From assembly GCF_004791025.1 (NCBI RefSeq), contig NZ_SRUO01000003.1, positions 533,130-597,129 of the forward strand: 64,000 nt of DNA. The letters run 5' to 3'. Position numbers and translations under genes: made by a program. Origin of the DNA: Mesorhizobium sp. M4B.F.Ca.ET.203.01.1.1. GTDB lineage: Bacteria; Pseudomonadota; Alphaproteobacteria; Rhizobiales; Rhizobiaceae. The notes under the pieces were generated by a model. It saw only the letters and a list, made by a program, of their open reading frames with translations, had not been told where the DNA came from and ran no database searches. Shown one piece after another: positions 1 through 8,777 of this stretch (the first letter of the stretch is position 1; each line of letters begins with the position of its first letter).

Positions 1-160
1 TCGACGTGATGTTGAAGCCGATCAGCCCGATCAGGATGATCGTCACGCCATAGGAATGCAGGCTGAGGCTCCATGGCTGGCAGAGCGCGATGATGCCCAG
101 CACCATGAGGATCTGCGAGGCCGGCAAAAGGTACTTCTCGTTGACCGCGCGAAAGCTCAT
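1..160 (-). CDS. Small integral membrane protein, partial (runs off the left edge)
   Basis: The reverse strand opens with ATG at 158-160 and reads in frame to the window edge, giving 53 residues beginning MSFRAVNEKYLLP. Two hydrophobic stretches are visible, so this is probably a small membrane protein. Its start overlaps the stop of the upstream permease (ATGA), which means it is co-transcribed with the sugar ABC operon. Small membrane proteins of unknown role accompany several rhizobial sugar and polyol importers, but I cannot name this one. The C-terminus is missing. Confidence 0.65.
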   Translation of the reverse strand, partial: MSFRAVNEKYLLPASQILMVLGIIALCQPWSLSLHSYGVTIILIGLIGFNITS

Positions 161-1113
161 TTGCGGATCGCTCCGAAAGTCACGCCGCGAAGCAGGTGGT
201 TGCGCAGCAGGAAGGTGAAGATCGCGACCGGCAGCAGGAACAGGAACGTGCCCGCCGCGATCGTCGTCCAGTCCGGCAGGCCGGAGCCGATCTGGCTGGG
301 AATGAACGGCGGCGCGGTCTGGGCGCGCCGGTTGGTCATGATCAGCGCGAAGGCGTACTCGTTCCAGGCGGTGATGAAGCAGAACACCGCGGTGGCGGCA
401 ATGCCGGTCGCCGCTTCCGGCAGCACGATCTTGAAGAAAGCCTGCATGCGCGTGTAGCCGTCGACCAGCGCAGCCTCCTCGTACTCCTTCGGGATCTCGT
501 CCATGAAGCCCTTCATCAGCCAGACCGAGAAGGACAGGTTGAAGGCGACGTAGAGGATGATCAGGCCGATATGCGAGTCGTTGAGGCCGACCATCCGGTA
601 CATCAGGAACATCGGGATCGCCACGACCACCGGCGGCAGCATGCGCGTCGACAGGATGAAGAAGAGAAGGTCAGCCTCGCCCGCGACCTTGAAGCGCGAG
701 AAGCCGTAGGCGGTGAAGGTTCCCATGCCGACGGCGAGCACCGTGCTGATGACCGCCACGATCAGGCTGTTCATGAAGCGGTTGGGATACTGCGAAAGCT
801 GCACGTCCTTGCCGACCTTCAGCACCCGCTCGCCGCCGTCATAGATGCGCTTCTCCCACCAGGGCGCGGCTTCGTAGACTTGCGGGTCGACCGGCTTCTG
901 CATCTGCACGCGCTTGGTGAACAGACGGATGAAGGGCGTGACTTCCGGCTGGAAAAGGACGGTGGGCGGCACGCTGACCGCCAGTTCCTTCGGCTTGAAC
1001 GCCGTGGAGGCGATCCAGTAGATCGGCGCGAGGAAGATCAGCGTCGCGACCAGCACCGCGACGATTGCCGCGCGGTTGAGGGCGACCTCGGAAGAAGTGC
1101 GGACGGCGGCCAT
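157..1113 (-). CDS. Carbohydrate ABC transporter permease, MalG-type
   Basis: This 318-residue inner-membrane subunit would form half of the channel of a sugar importer. It has an N-terminal membrane helix, an unusually long periplasmic stretch of about 80 residues (roughly 45-120), then five more helices. The EAA loop that docks the ATPase is clear near residue 210 (EYEEAALVDGYT followed by KIVLPEA). The C-terminal GAIRK end is typical of the MalG family (CUT1). It follows the other permease with a 1-bp gap and overlaps the next gene, so it belongs to one operon. No ATPase gene is visible; it may lie further left. Confidence 0.9.
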   Translation of the reverse strand: MAAVRTSSEVALNRAAIVAVLVATLIFLAPIYWIASTAFKPKELAVSVPPTVLFQPEVTPFIRLFTKRVQMQKPVDPQVYEAAPWWEKRIYDGGERVLKVGKDVQLSQYPNRFMNSLIVAVISTVLAVGMGTFTAYGFSRFKVAGEADLLFFILSTRMLPPVVVAIPMFLMYRMVGLNDSHIGLIILYVAFNLSFSVWLMKGFMDEIPKEYEEAALVDGYTRMQAFFKIVLPEAATGIAATAVFCFITAWNEYAFALIMTNRRAQTAPPFIPSQIGSGLPDWTTIAAGTFLFLLPVAIFTFLLRNHLLRGVTFGAIRK

Positions 1114-1114
1114 C

Positions 1115-2020
1115 TCAGCGCTCCTTCACCTTGTTGAGGTACTTCACGTAGAGGTTGGTGATAGCCAGCACCATGATCAGCACGATGTAGGCCAGCGCGC
1201 AGGACTTGCCGGTATCCCACTGCTGGAACGCCTGCTTGTAGAGCCGGATCGCAATCAGTTCGGCGGTCGGCTGGGTCGTCATCGTGTAGGCGATGTCGAA
1301 GGTCTTGAAGGCTTCCATGGTGCGGAAGATCAGCGCGATCAAAAGGATCGGCGAGACCAGCGGCAAGGTGATGCGGGTGAAGGTGTACCACCAGCCGGCG
1401 CGGTCGATCGCCGCGGCCTCGTAGAGATGCTGCGGCACGGCCGACAGGCCGGCGAGCGAAAGCAGCATGACGAAGGGCGACCACATCCAGATATCGGTGA
1501 TCGCGACGGCGTAGAGCGCGCTGTCCGGGTTGGACAGCCAGGCGAAATCGCCGAGGCCGAAGACGTAGTTGATCGGGCCCCAGGACGGGCTGTAGAGCAG
1601 CTGCCAGAACAGGCCGACGACCGCGGCCGACATCATCATCGGCAACAGCAGCAGCGTGGTGATCAGGCCCTTCATCGGAAAGCTGCGGTTGAGCAGCAGC
1701 GCAAGGCCGAAGCCAACGATCATCTGGCCGGCCACCGAAACGATGACGTATTTCGCCGTGATGATGAAGTTCGACCAGATGTGATCGTCGCTGAGCAGCT
1801 CACGGTAATTCTGCAGGCCGACGAATTGCCAGGGCTCGCTCCGGTTGGCCGCGAAGTTGGTGAAGGAATAGCCCAGCGAATAGATCAGCGGGAAGATGTT
1901 GAAGATGATCAGGAACACCAGCGTCGGGATGATGAACAGATTGCGGATGGTCAGATCCGACCAGCCGCGCGCCGCGGCCCTTGAGGCAGGATCGAGATGT
2001 GTGAGGGCTACCGAAGCCAA
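1115..2020 (-). CDS. Carbohydrate ABC transporter permease, MalF-type
   Basis: This 301-residue protein is the second channel subunit of the CUT1 sugar importer. About six membrane helices are visible. The EAA loop (LYEAAAIDRAGWW, then ITLPLVSP) sits near residue 200. The start follows a stretch containing a 12-bp stem-loop that separates it from the binding-protein gene upstream. The substrate cannot be read from the sequence. Polyols and disaccharides are the usual ligands of this subfamily in rhizobia. Confidence 0.9.
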   Translation of the reverse strand: MASVALTHLDPASRAAARGWSDLTIRNLFIIPTLVFLIIFNIFPLIYSLGYSFTNFAANRSEPWQFVGLQNYRELLSDDHIWSNFIITAKYVIVSVAGQMIVGFGLALLLNRSFPMKGLITTLLLLPMMMSAAVVGLFWQLLYSPSWGPINYVFGLGDFAWLSNPDSALYAVAITDIWMWSPFVMLLSLAGLSAVPQHLYEAAAIDRAGWWYTFTRITLPLVSPILLIALIFRTMEAFKTFDIAYTMTTQPTAELIAIRLYKQAFQQWDTGKSCALAYIVLIMVLAITNLYVKYLNKVKER

Positions 2021-2040
2021 CGAGCGTCTCCCTGAAACAG

Positions 2041-2074
2041 GAATGCCGGAGGGGAAAACCCTCCTCCGGCATTC
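2041..2074 (-). other. Intercistronic stem-loop between binding-protein and permease genes
   Basis: Perfect 12-base inverted arms (GAATGCCGGAGG at 2041-2052, complement at 2063-2074) enclose a 10-base loop in the 66-bp gap after the binding-protein stop. Such hairpins protect the upstream message and let the binding protein be made in excess over the permeases. That role is inferred from position. Confidence 0.7.
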
Positions 2075-2086
2075 TGAATGTGATGC

Positions 2087-3403
2087 TTACTTGTAGCGAT
2101 TGTACTTGGTGAACGTCGCCTTCCATTCGGCGGCGGTCTTGTCGAGCGCTTCCTGGGCGGTGCCTTTGCCGCCGACCACGAACGGATAGATGTTCTGGTT
2201 CAGCTGATCGAGCACCTCGGCGTATTCCGGTGTCGCCCAGAAATCCTTGACCATGAACATCGTGTCATAGAACGCCTTGTTGTAAGGCGTGGCGTTCTGG
2301 AACGCTTCCGATTTCAGCACGGCCTGGCTGCAGGTGTAGCCACCGAGGTCGGCCCACTTCTTCTGGGTCTCGTCCTTGATGAACCACTCCAGGAACTTCG
2401 TCGCCTCTTCCTGGTTCTTCGAGTACGAGACGATTGAAATTCCCTGGCCACCGAGAGCGGCGAAGCGCTTGCCGTCCGGGCCGGCCGGATTGGCGAAGAA
2501 GCCGGTCGCGTCGGCGAATGGGTTGGTGGCCTTGTTTACCAGCGGCGGGAAGAAGGCGAAGAAGTTCATGCTCATCGCGGCGAGGCCGCCGGTGATCGCC
2601 TGGTTGTCTTCCACGAAGAAGGTCTTGCCCCAACCCGGAGGCGTGAACTTGTAGAGTTCCTTGTACATGTCGAGGCCGGCGGCGGCCTCCTTCGAATTGG
2701 TGATGCCGTCGACCTTGTAGGTTGCGTAGTCGCCGAGGTCGCCGCCATAGCTGAAGATTGCGCTTTCGACGCCCATCGCCATCGCGTCATAGGAATTGTC
2801 GGTGTAGATGGCGACGCCGTACCGCTTCTGGTCCGGACGGTGGAAGAACTCGGCGATGTCGCGCAGCTGCGCATACGTCTTCGGCACGTCGAGGTCGTAA
2901 TTGTACTTCGCCTTGAAGGCTTCCTTCTCCTTCGGATCCTCGAACCAGTCCTTGCGATAGGACCAGCCGATCGCATCGCCTTCGAGCGGGATCGCCCAGT
3001 ATTTGCCGGAACCGCCAGGGTATTCGGCATAGTACTTGACTGTGGCGGGCGCCATCACGTCGCCAAGCTTGTGCTTGTTGAAGAAGTCGGTGAGGTCGAC
3101 ATAGTGGCCTTGCGTCGAACCGGCGCCGAGCCATTGCGAGTCGCCGACCACCATGTCGTAGGCGTCGCCGTGCGCGTTGAACTCGGTGAAAGCCTTGGTC
3201 TGGAAATCCGGCCATGGCGTCGTCTGCACCGTGACCTTCACGCCGGTCTCGGCTGTGTAGTCGTTGACGAGTTCCTGCAGATAGTTGGCCGGATCCCATT
3301 CCGCCCAGAAGATGGTGAGTTCCTTTTCCTGCGCGTAGACGGACGTTCCGCAGGCAAGCGTCAGGCCGATACCAGCAAGCACGCTGGTCACTAACTTGCG
3401 CAT
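2087..3403 (-). CDS. Sugar ABC transporter periplasmic binding protein (family 1)
   Basis: This 438-residue extracellular solute-binding protein starts with a Sec signal peptide (MRKL, hydrophobic core, cleavage near SVYA-QE at residue 24). The mature part reads as a MalE-type two-lobed receptor, with the usual pattern of a sugar-binding entry lobe (TIFWAEWDPANYLQELVNDY) and aromatic-rich hinge segments. It is the first gene of a minus-strand operon with the two permeases. The intergenic region upstream contains TGGT-N3-ACCA operator-like palindromes shared with the 8.5-kb region. The ligand is not determinable. Confidence 0.9.
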   Translation of the reverse strand: MRKLVTSVLAGIGLTLACGTSVYAQEKELTIFWAEWDPANYLQELVNDYTAETGVKVTVQTTPWPDFQTKAFTEFNAHGDAYDMVVGDSQWLGAGSTQGHYVDLTDFFNKHKLGDVMAPATVKYYAEYPGGSGKYWAIPLEGDAIGWSYRKDWFEDPKEKEAFKAKYNYDLDVPKTYAQLRDIAEFFHRPDQKRYGVAIYTDNSYDAMAMGVESAIFSYGGDLGDYATYKVDGITNSKEAAAGLDMYKELYKFTPPGWGKTFFVEDNQAITGGLAAMSMNFFAFFPPLVNKATNPFADATGFFANPAGPDGKRFAALGGQGISIVSYSKNQEEATKFLEWFIKDETQKKWADLGGYTCSQAVLKSEAFQNATPYNKAFYDTMFMVKDFWATPEYAEVLDQLNQNIYPFVVGGKGTAQEALDKTAAEWKATFTKYNRYK

Positions 3404-3564
3404 AATGTTTCCTCCCTTGTGCGCATTCTACCGTGTCATGCGAGCCGCCAACGAGGCCGGCCCTGGTAGTTCCTCCCGTGATGGCACTTTCCGGTTTGGG
3501 CCTCCTCGCCCGGCCGAAAATGGATCGCCACCTTCACTTTCGATCCGCTTCGACTATTCTGATC

Positions 3565-3575
3565 TGGTATTACCA
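3565..3575. promoter_or_regulatory. TGGT-N3-ACCA operator-like palindrome, copy 1
   Basis: TGGTATTACCA lies 162 bp upstream of the sugar-binding-protein start. It fits the general TNGTNNNACNA half-site pattern of FCD-type GntR regulators. The 356-bp stretch 3404-3759 holds this site, the related copy at 3738-3754 and otherwise no convincing gene; it is the promoter region of the minus-strand sugar operon. Confidence 0.45.
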
Positions 3576-3737
3576 ATTTCGGACGGACGTCAAGCCCTTT
3601 CTTGAGCGATCAAGAATCGCCGGACAGGCCATTTGCAGCGGTATCTGCCTGTTTTCCCTTAATTTTCCTACTCCTTGATACGTATGCACCTTGTTCCGGT
3701 CACCTCATCGGGCCTATTATGCACAACTGGTCACGCC

Positions 3738-3754
3738 ATCTGGTCCAACCAGAT
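3738..3754. promoter_or_regulatory. TGGTCC-N-ACCA operator-like palindrome, copy 2
   Basis: Seven-base perfect arms ATCTGGT and ACCAGAT flank a 3-base centre (CCA). The site is between the 3' end of the TetR gene and the sugar ABC operon. The same core recurs at 8497-8507 and 8572-8582, upstream of the peptidase/peptide-ABC pair, which suggests one regulator for both loci. Confidence 0.5.
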
Positions 3755-3759
3755 TTGCT

Positions 3760-4446
3760 TTATTTGGCCATTACCGCCGACGCGCCGCCACCTTCCGATT
3801 CCGCCAGGGCAGCCCGCACCAGCGCGCCCGCCGCCCATTGCGCGACCGTCATCATCCGGCGGCTGTCCAGCCCCCATATGTCCTTCAGCACGATCAGCAC
3901 CTCGACGCCGAACATCAGCGACAGCGCCTGCGCCAGACGCTTGAATTCGCGCGGCGGCAACTGACCCTTGAGCGGCGCGATCGCGTCCTTCAGCAGGTCG
4001 ACGCGATGGCCGCGCGTGAAGGCGGGCTCGCTGCCCAGCGTGCCGGCCTGCCGCCTGGCCCATTGATCGAGCGACAGTTTCAGCGCCGCCTTGAACGTCG
4101 CCTCGAAGGCCTCGATGCGCGGCATGGCGTCGGCGAAGAGTTCGGCGACCCGACGCTCCGCATCGTCGGAAGTCGATTTCCAGGTGAGGATCGGGCCAAG
4201 CCCCTCGTCGACCACCGCCTGCACCAGTGCCGCCTGGCTTGGGAAATAGCGATAGGCGGTCGCTCGCGACACTTCGGCCGCCTCCGCCACCTCGCTGACG
4301 GAAGGCGTCGCGCCGGCCTGCATCAGCCTGGTTGCCGTCTCCAGCATAAGCCGCCTGGTGCGGGCGCGCGCGCCGCGCTCGGCCGCGCGACCTGCCCCCT
4401 GTCCGGTGTCGTCGTTCGGCGCGGCTTGTTGACGTGAGACATCCAT
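3760..4446 (-). CDS. TetR/AcrR-family transcriptional regulator
   Basis: This 228-residue one-component repressor has an N-terminal TetR helix-turn-helix. The stretch MLETATRLMQAGATPSVSEVAE leads into the recognition helix VSRATAYRYFPSQAAL (about residues 33-75), followed by an all-helical ligand domain with no recognisable specificity. I chose ATG at 4446; an in-frame TTG at 4470 would add eight residues. It is divergent from the Tm-1-like operon, about 92 bp away, so control of that operon is likely. It also lies upstream of, and in the same direction as, the sugar ABC operon. Confidence 0.85.
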   Translation of the reverse strand: MDVSRQQAAPNDDTGQGAGRAAERGARARTRRLMLETATRLMQAGATPSVSEVAEAAEVSRATAYRYFPSQAALVQAVVDEGLGPILTWKSTSDDAERRVAELFADAMPRIEAFEATFKAALKLSLDQWARRQAGTLGSEPAFTRGHRVDLLKDAIAPLKGQLPPREFKRLAQALSLMFGVEVLIVLKDIWGLDSRRMMTVAQWAAGALVRAALAESEGGGASAVMAK

Positions 4447-4538
4447 GTCAATACGATACGCGCGTCTCAAAAAATTGCAATGGTCTTGACGGCCGGCAAG
4501 GAGCGGCGGGCGACAACGCCAGGGAGCGGGGAAACGCG

Positions 4539-5735
4539 ATGAAGCGCATCTATGTGGTCGGCACCGCCGACACCAAGGGCGAGGAACTCGCCTTCCTGGC
4601 GGACGCGATCGTCGCCACGGGCGCCGCCGTGACCCGCGTCGACGTCGGAACGCGCGCCGCCGCCGTCCCGATCGATGTCACGGCCGAGGAGATCGCCGAC
4701 CACCATCCCCAAGGCCGCAACGCCGTGCTCGGCATCGACGACCGCGGCAGGTCGGTCGCCGCGATGGCCGCCGCCTTCACCCGCTTCGTCCAGTCGCGCA
4801 GCGACATATCCGCAATGATCGGCATTGGCGGCGGCGGCGGCACCTCGATCGTCACCTCTGGCATGCGCGCGCTGCCGCTCGGCCTGCCCAAGATCATGGT
4901 CTCGACGCTTGCCTCCGGCGACACCGCGCCTTACGTCGACGTCTCCGACATCGTCATGATGCCGTCGGTGACCGACATGGCTGGTCTCAACCGGCTGTCG
5001 CGCGTCGTGCTGCACAATGCCGCCCAGGCGATCTCGGGCATGGCTGCAAAACCCGCACCCGCCTCCGACGGCAAGCCGTCCCTGGGGCTCACCATGTTCG
5101 GCGTGACCACGCCTTGCGTGACCGCGATCGCCGACCAGCTGCGCGCCAGCTATGACTGCATGGTCTTCCACGCCACCGGCACAGGCGGCCGCACCATGGA
5201 GAAGCTCGCCGATTCGAGGCTGCTCGCCGGCCTCCTCGACATCACCACGACGGAGGTTTGCGATCTACTGTTCGGCGGCGTGCTGCCGGCGACGGAGGAT
5301 CGCTTCGGCGCCGTCGCTCGCACGAAGCTGCCCTATGTCGGCTCGGTCGGCGCGCTCGACATGGTCAACTTCTGGGCGCCGCCGACCATTCCGGAGCGCT
5401 ATCGCGGGCGCCTGTTCTATGAGCACAATTCCAACGTGACGCTGATGCGCACGACGCCGGCCGAATGCCGCGCGATCGGCGCATGGATCGGCGAAAGGCT
5501 GAGCCGCTGCGAGGGTCCGCTCCACTTCCTGATTCCGGAAAAGGGCGTCTCGGCGCTCGACATCGAAGGCGGCGCCTTCTTCGACCCGGAAGCCGACGCG
5601 GCGCTGTTCGATGCCGTCGAGCGTTCGATCCGCCCCAACGCGACGCGGCACGTGACGCGCCTGCCGCTGCACATCAACGATCCCGAATTCGCCAGGGCCG
5701 CGACAGCGGCCTTCCTCGATATCGCCAAGAAGTGA
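4539..5735 (+). CDS. Tm-1-like ATP-binding (UPF0261) family protein
   Basis: This 398-residue protein begins [20 protein letters not shown], the hallmark of the UPF0261 family whose plant member Tm-1 is a viral resistance protein. A glycine-rich loop ([16 protein letters not shown], about residues 91-106) is the nucleotide-binding element in the Tm-1 structure. The biochemical role in bacteria is not established. The ATG at 4539 has a purine-rich ribosome site (AGGGAGCGGGG) in front; an in-frame start at 4434 would read through the promoter. The next gene follows after 11 bp and in fungi and plants is fused to this domain. Confidence 0.85.
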   Translation: MKRIYVVGTADTKGEELAFLADAIVATGAAVTRVDVGTRAAAVPIDVTAEEIADHHPQGRNAVLGIDDRGRSVAAMAAAFTRFVQSRSDISAMIGIGGGGGTSIVTSGMRALPLGLPKIMVSTLASGDTAPYVDVSDIVMMPSVTDMAGLNRLSRVVLHNAAQAISGMAAKPAPASDGKPSLGLTMFGVTTPCVTAIADQLRASYDCMVFHATGTGGRTMEKLADSRLLAGLLDITTTEVCDLLFGGVLPATEDRFGAVARTKLPYVGSVGALDMVNFWAPPTIPERYRGRLFYEHNSNVTLMRTTPAECRAIGAWIGERLSRCEGPLHFLIPEKGVSALDIEGGAFFDPEADAALFDAVERSIRPNATRHVTRLPLHINDPEFARAATAAFLDIAKK

Positions 5736-5746
5736 GACCCGGACGC

Positions 5747-6613
5747 ATGGCCGCCATTCCGCGCAAGAAAATCCTGGAGAAATTCCGCAAGATGATCGCC
5801 GACGGCGTGCCGATCGTCGGCGGCGGCGCCGGCACCGGCCTGTCGGCCAAGGCCGAGGAAGCCGGCGGCATCGACCTCATCATCATCTACAATTCCGGCC
5901 GCTATCGCATGGCCGGGCGCGGTTCGGCCGCCGGCCTGCTCGCCTATGGCAATGCCAACGAGATCGTCAAGGAGATGGCCTATGAGGTGCTGCCGGTGGT
6001 CAAGAAGACGCCGGTGCTGGCCGGCGTCAACGGCACCGATCCGTTCGTCATCATGCCGCTGTTCCTGGCCGAACTGAAGACGATGGGCTTTTCCGGCGTA
6101 CAGAACTTCCCCACCATCGGCCTGTTCGACGGCACCATGCGGCAAAGCTTCGAGGAAACCGGCATGGGCTTTGGGCTCGAGGTCGACATGATCGCCGAAG
6201 CGCACAAGCTCGACCTCCTGACCACGCCCTACGTCTTCAACCCGGACGAGGCGCGCGCCATGACCAAAGCCGGCGCCGACATCGTCGTCGCCCATATGGG
6301 CGTGACGACGGGCGGCTCGATCGGCGCCACTTCGGCGAAGTCGCTCGACGACTGTGTGAAGGAGATCGATGCCATCTCGGCGGCCGCGCGCTCGGTGCGC
6401 AAGGACGTCATCCTGCTTTGCCACGGCGGGCCGATCTCGATGCCGGACGATGCCCGCTACATCCTCGAGCGCTGCGAAGGGCTGCATGGCTTCTATGGCG
6501 CGAGTTCGATGGAACGGCTGCCGGCGGAGGCCGCAATCGCCAAACAGACGGCTGACTTCAAGGCTGTCGCGGTCGGCGGCGGCAAGGCGACCATCAAGAA
6601 AAAGAAGGGATGA
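5747..6613 (+). CDS. Phosphoenolpyruvate hydrolase-like TIM-barrel protein
   Basis: This 288-residue protein belongs to the PEP-hydrolase-like TIM-barrel family that is almost always paired with the Tm-1-like protein. Recognisable blocks are [16 protein letters not shown] near residue 20, the strand with [30 protein letters not shown] and the late [12 protein letters not shown]. The ATG at 5747 directly follows the upstream stop. The pair plus the cupin behind it form a tight operon. The substrate is unknown, and the name comes from family annotation, not a demonstrated reaction. Confidence 0.85.
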   Translation: MAAIPRKKILEKFRKMIADGVPIVGGGAGTGLSAKAEEAGGIDLIIIYNSGRYRMAGRGSAAGLLAYGNANEIVKEMAYEVLPVVKKTPVLAGVNGTDPFVIMPLFLAELKTMGFSGVQNFPTIGLFDGTMRQSFEETGMGFGLEVDMIAEAHKLDLLTTPYVFNPDEARAMTKAGADIVVAHMGVTTGGSIGATSAKSLDDCVKEIDAISAAARSVRKDVILLCHGGPISMPDDARYILERCEGLHGFYGASSMERLPAEAAIAKQTADFKAVAVGGGKATIKKKKG

Positions 6614-6617
6614 GACG

Positions 6618-7034
6618 ATGACCGACAAGAGCAAGGTGTTCGTGTATCCGAAGGACGTCAGCGCCTTCGGCTTCGACTGGGGCAGGCTGGCCCTAACGGT
6701 CGCGCCCGAAGTGAATGGCGCGGAGCGTTTTTCCGGCGGCGTCGTCGACCTGCCCTCCGGCAAGGGCCACACCCGCCACAATCATCCCGGCGCCGAAGAA
6801 ATCATCTTCGTCATCTCCGGTCATGGCGAGCAGATGGTCGAAGACGAAGAAGGCAATCCGGTGGTGGCCAAGGTCGGCCCCGGCTGCACCATCTACGTGC
6901 CTGAAAGCCGCTTCCACTCGACGCTCAACACCGGCGACCAGCCGATGCAGCTTTTTGTCGTCTATTCGCCGGCCGGACCGGAGCTTGTGCTGCGCGACCT
7001 GCCGGATTTCAGGCTGGTTCCGGCAGGGGAGTGA
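6618..7034 (+). CDS. Cupin-domain protein
   Basis: This 138-residue single-domain cupin has the first metal-binding motif GKGHTRHNHPGAEEIIFVISGHGE (two His and one Glu, about residues 46-69) and the second motif region ESRFHSTLNTG with its His. It could be a small isomerase, dioxygenase or sugar-binding cupin. It starts 4 bp after the TIM-barrel gene, so it is the third member of the same operon. Its presence suggests the Tm-1/TIM-barrel pair handles a small metabolite. Confidence 0.85.
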   Translation: MTDKSKVFVYPKDVSAFGFDWGRLALTVAPEVNGAERFSGGVVDLPSGKGHTRHNHPGAEEIIFVISGHGEQMVEDEEGNPVVAKVGPGCTIYVPESRFHSTLNTGDQPMQLFVVYSPAGPELVLRDLPDFRLVPAGE

Positions 7035-7046
7035 ACCTTCGAGGCT

Positions 7047-7196
7047 GGCGCCGCCCCTCATTGTCCTGCCGGACATTTCTCCCAGTAGAACGGGGAGAAA
7101 GATGCCTTCGTCAACGATTTCGCAAATGGCCGAAGCTGCCTTCTTCTCCCCGTTTTACGGGGAGAAGGTGCCGGCAGGCGGATGAGGGGCGGCGCC
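7047..7196. repeat. Rhizobial palindromic intergenic element, family 1 (copy A)
   Basis: A 150-bp element is bounded by 14-base inverted ends (GGCGCCGCCCCTCA at 7047-7060, its complement at 7183-7196) and has inner palindromes such as CTCCCCGTTTTACGGGGAG. A related element is at 21950-22072. It fills the convergent gap between the cupin and peptidase genes and could end transcription from both sides. Confidence 0.75.
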
Positions 7197-7207
7197 GACT
7201 TTCAGCC

Positions 7208-8395
7208 TTATGAAACCCCGCCCCTGTTCCACCCCCGCGCCCGGTCGCCGAACATCACATAGCCGGTGTCCGTCACCGCGACCGTATCCTCCAGCTTGAT
7301 GAAGCCGCGCGTCGGGTGGAGCATCGTCGTCTCGACCGACAGCACCATGTTCTGTTCCAGCGGCTTCCCGGCGTAGGTGCCTTCATAGGTGACCGGATGG
7401 TTGGTCATAAGGAATGGCGCCTCATGCGTGATCAGCCCCATGCCGTGGGCGAAGAAATCCGTGTAAGGCGCGACCTTAGAGGCTTTCAGCACGCCCTCGG
7501 CATGGGCGATCATATCGCCGCCGAGCGCGCCAGCCCTGACCTTCGAAAACGCCGCCTGCTGGACGGCTTCGACCTCGGCCAGCAGATCCTCCAGCTCGGC
7601 GTCCGGCTCGCCGAGGATGCCCATTCGGCAGAGATCGCCGATATAGCCGTGATAATTGCCGCCGGAATCGATCGACAGCACCTCGCCCTGCTTCCACGCT
7701 TGCGGCGAGGCCGCGCGGTTGTGGCTTGAGCCCAGCGTCAGCAGGCAATATTCGAAATGCGCGCCGCGATTGGTCTCCTCGCGCCGCAACTGCTCGATGA
7801 TCTCGGTCTTGGTCGTGCCTTCACGCGCCCACTGGATGGTCGCCAGCATGGAATCGGTGATCAGCTCCGAGGCGATGCGCAGCTTTTCGAGCTCGGCGTC
7901 TGTCTTGATGGCGCGCATGCGCTCCAGCATGCCGGTCGCATCGATGAGCTTCGCGTCCGGCAGCGCCTTGCGGATCAGCGTGTAGGCATCCGACGGCAGG
8001 AAGGCCGGCTCGATGCCGATGCGGGCACCGCCCTTGCCGATCTTCTGCACATGCTCGACGGCAAGATTGGCGGCGTCCAGCGTGCCCCAGCAGGCAGCGT
8101 GCAGGGTCGGTGTCCAGAACGGGTTGTTCTGGTGCTCGGCGCCCTCCATGCGGTTGCCGATATAGGCGGCACGGTCCGGTCCGCCCTTCTCGTAGACGAC
8201 GATCGGCAGATAGCGGCTGTGGCCGATCGCATCCATGGCGGCGAAGAAGATGAACTTGTAGCCGCCGAGCAGATATTGCGTGTTGTGCTTGGAAGTGGCG
8301 AGCAGCACGTCGATGCCCGCTTCCTCCATCAGCCCGTCCAACCTGGCTTGGTCGAATGGAATGGCGACCGCATTCTTGCCCGGGGCGATGTTCAT
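7208..8395 (-). CDS. M24-family metallopeptidase (Xaa-Pro peptidase-like)
   Basis: This 395-residue protein has a creatinase-like N-terminal domain and a C-terminal pita-bread peptidase fold. All five M24 metal ligands are visible: two Asp in SIDSGGNYHGYIGDL, His in FFAHGMGL, Glu in VLSVETTM and Glu in IKLEDTVAV. It should be an active metal-dependent hydrolase for a dipeptide or an N-substituted small amide. ATG at 8395 is preferred because upstream in-frame codons read through the operator region. It is divergent from a peptide-type ABC operon, which fits a role in using the imported compound. Confidence 0.85.
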   Translation of the reverse strand: MNIAPGKNAVAIPFDQARLDGLMEEAGIDVLLATSKHNTQYLLGGYKFIFFAAMDAIGHSRYLPIVVYEKGGPDRAAYIGNRMEGAEHQNNPFWTPTLHAACWGTLDAANLAVEHVQKIGKGGARIGIEPAFLPSDAYTLIRKALPDAKLIDATGMLERMRAIKTDAELEKLRIASELITDSMLATIQWAREGTTKTEIIEQLRREETNRGAHFEYCLLTLGSSHNRAASPQAWKQGEVLSIDSGGNYHGYIGDLCRMGILGEPDAELEDLLAEVEAVQQAAFSKVRAGALGGDMIAHAEGVLKASKVAPYTDFFAHGMGLITHEAPFLMTNHPVTYEGTYAGKPLEQNMVLSVETTMLHPTRGFIKLEDTVAVTDTGYVMFGDRARGWNRGGVS

Positions 8396-8494
8396 TTTTT
8401 CTCTCCCTGAATGTGCCCGCCGATCGGGCCGGCTCGCCGGCTGGTCTTGTGGCTGATCGTCTGGCTGTCGGCCAAATCTGCACCAGCTCACCAC

Positions 8495-8509
8495 TCTGGT
8501 CCAGCCAGA
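8495..8509. promoter_or_regulatory. TGGTCC-N-(G/A)CCA operator-like palindrome, copy 3
   Basis: Arms TCTGG and CCAGA enclose TCCAG, giving TGGTCCAGCCA at 8497-8507. It lies about 100 bp upstream of the peptidase start and closely matches the site at 3738-3754. Confidence 0.45.
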
Positions 8510-8570
8510 AATAGGAGCCCCTGGCCTGCAGAGACTTCTCAAAGCCAAATCTCGCAGCCAATCGCCATAT

Positions 8571-8583
8571 CTGGTCCTACCAG
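8571..8583. promoter_or_regulatory. TGGTCC-N-ACCA operator-like palindrome, copy 4
   Basis: CTGGTCCTACCAG has perfect 5-base arms. A further partial copy (ACTGGTCCAG) lies at 8611-8620. The 382-bp divergent region 8396-8777 holds these sites and no supported gene. It should contain the promoters of the peptidase (minus) and the peptide ABC operon (plus). Confidence 0.5.
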
Positions 8584-8777
8584 TCTGGTTGATTGGGCCG
8601 CTTCCTGGCTACTGGTCCAGCGGACGAAAATTTCAAAGCCACGCCACCATGCGCCAATTCCGTCTCTGGCGAAACCCTCGGCAAGGGCCATAATCGCCGC
8701 CGCAAGGACGTTCGCGGACCCGCTGGCGTCGAGGGGAATTGGCGCCCGCCGGGTGGCGCGGAGGACGGAGGTCGATC

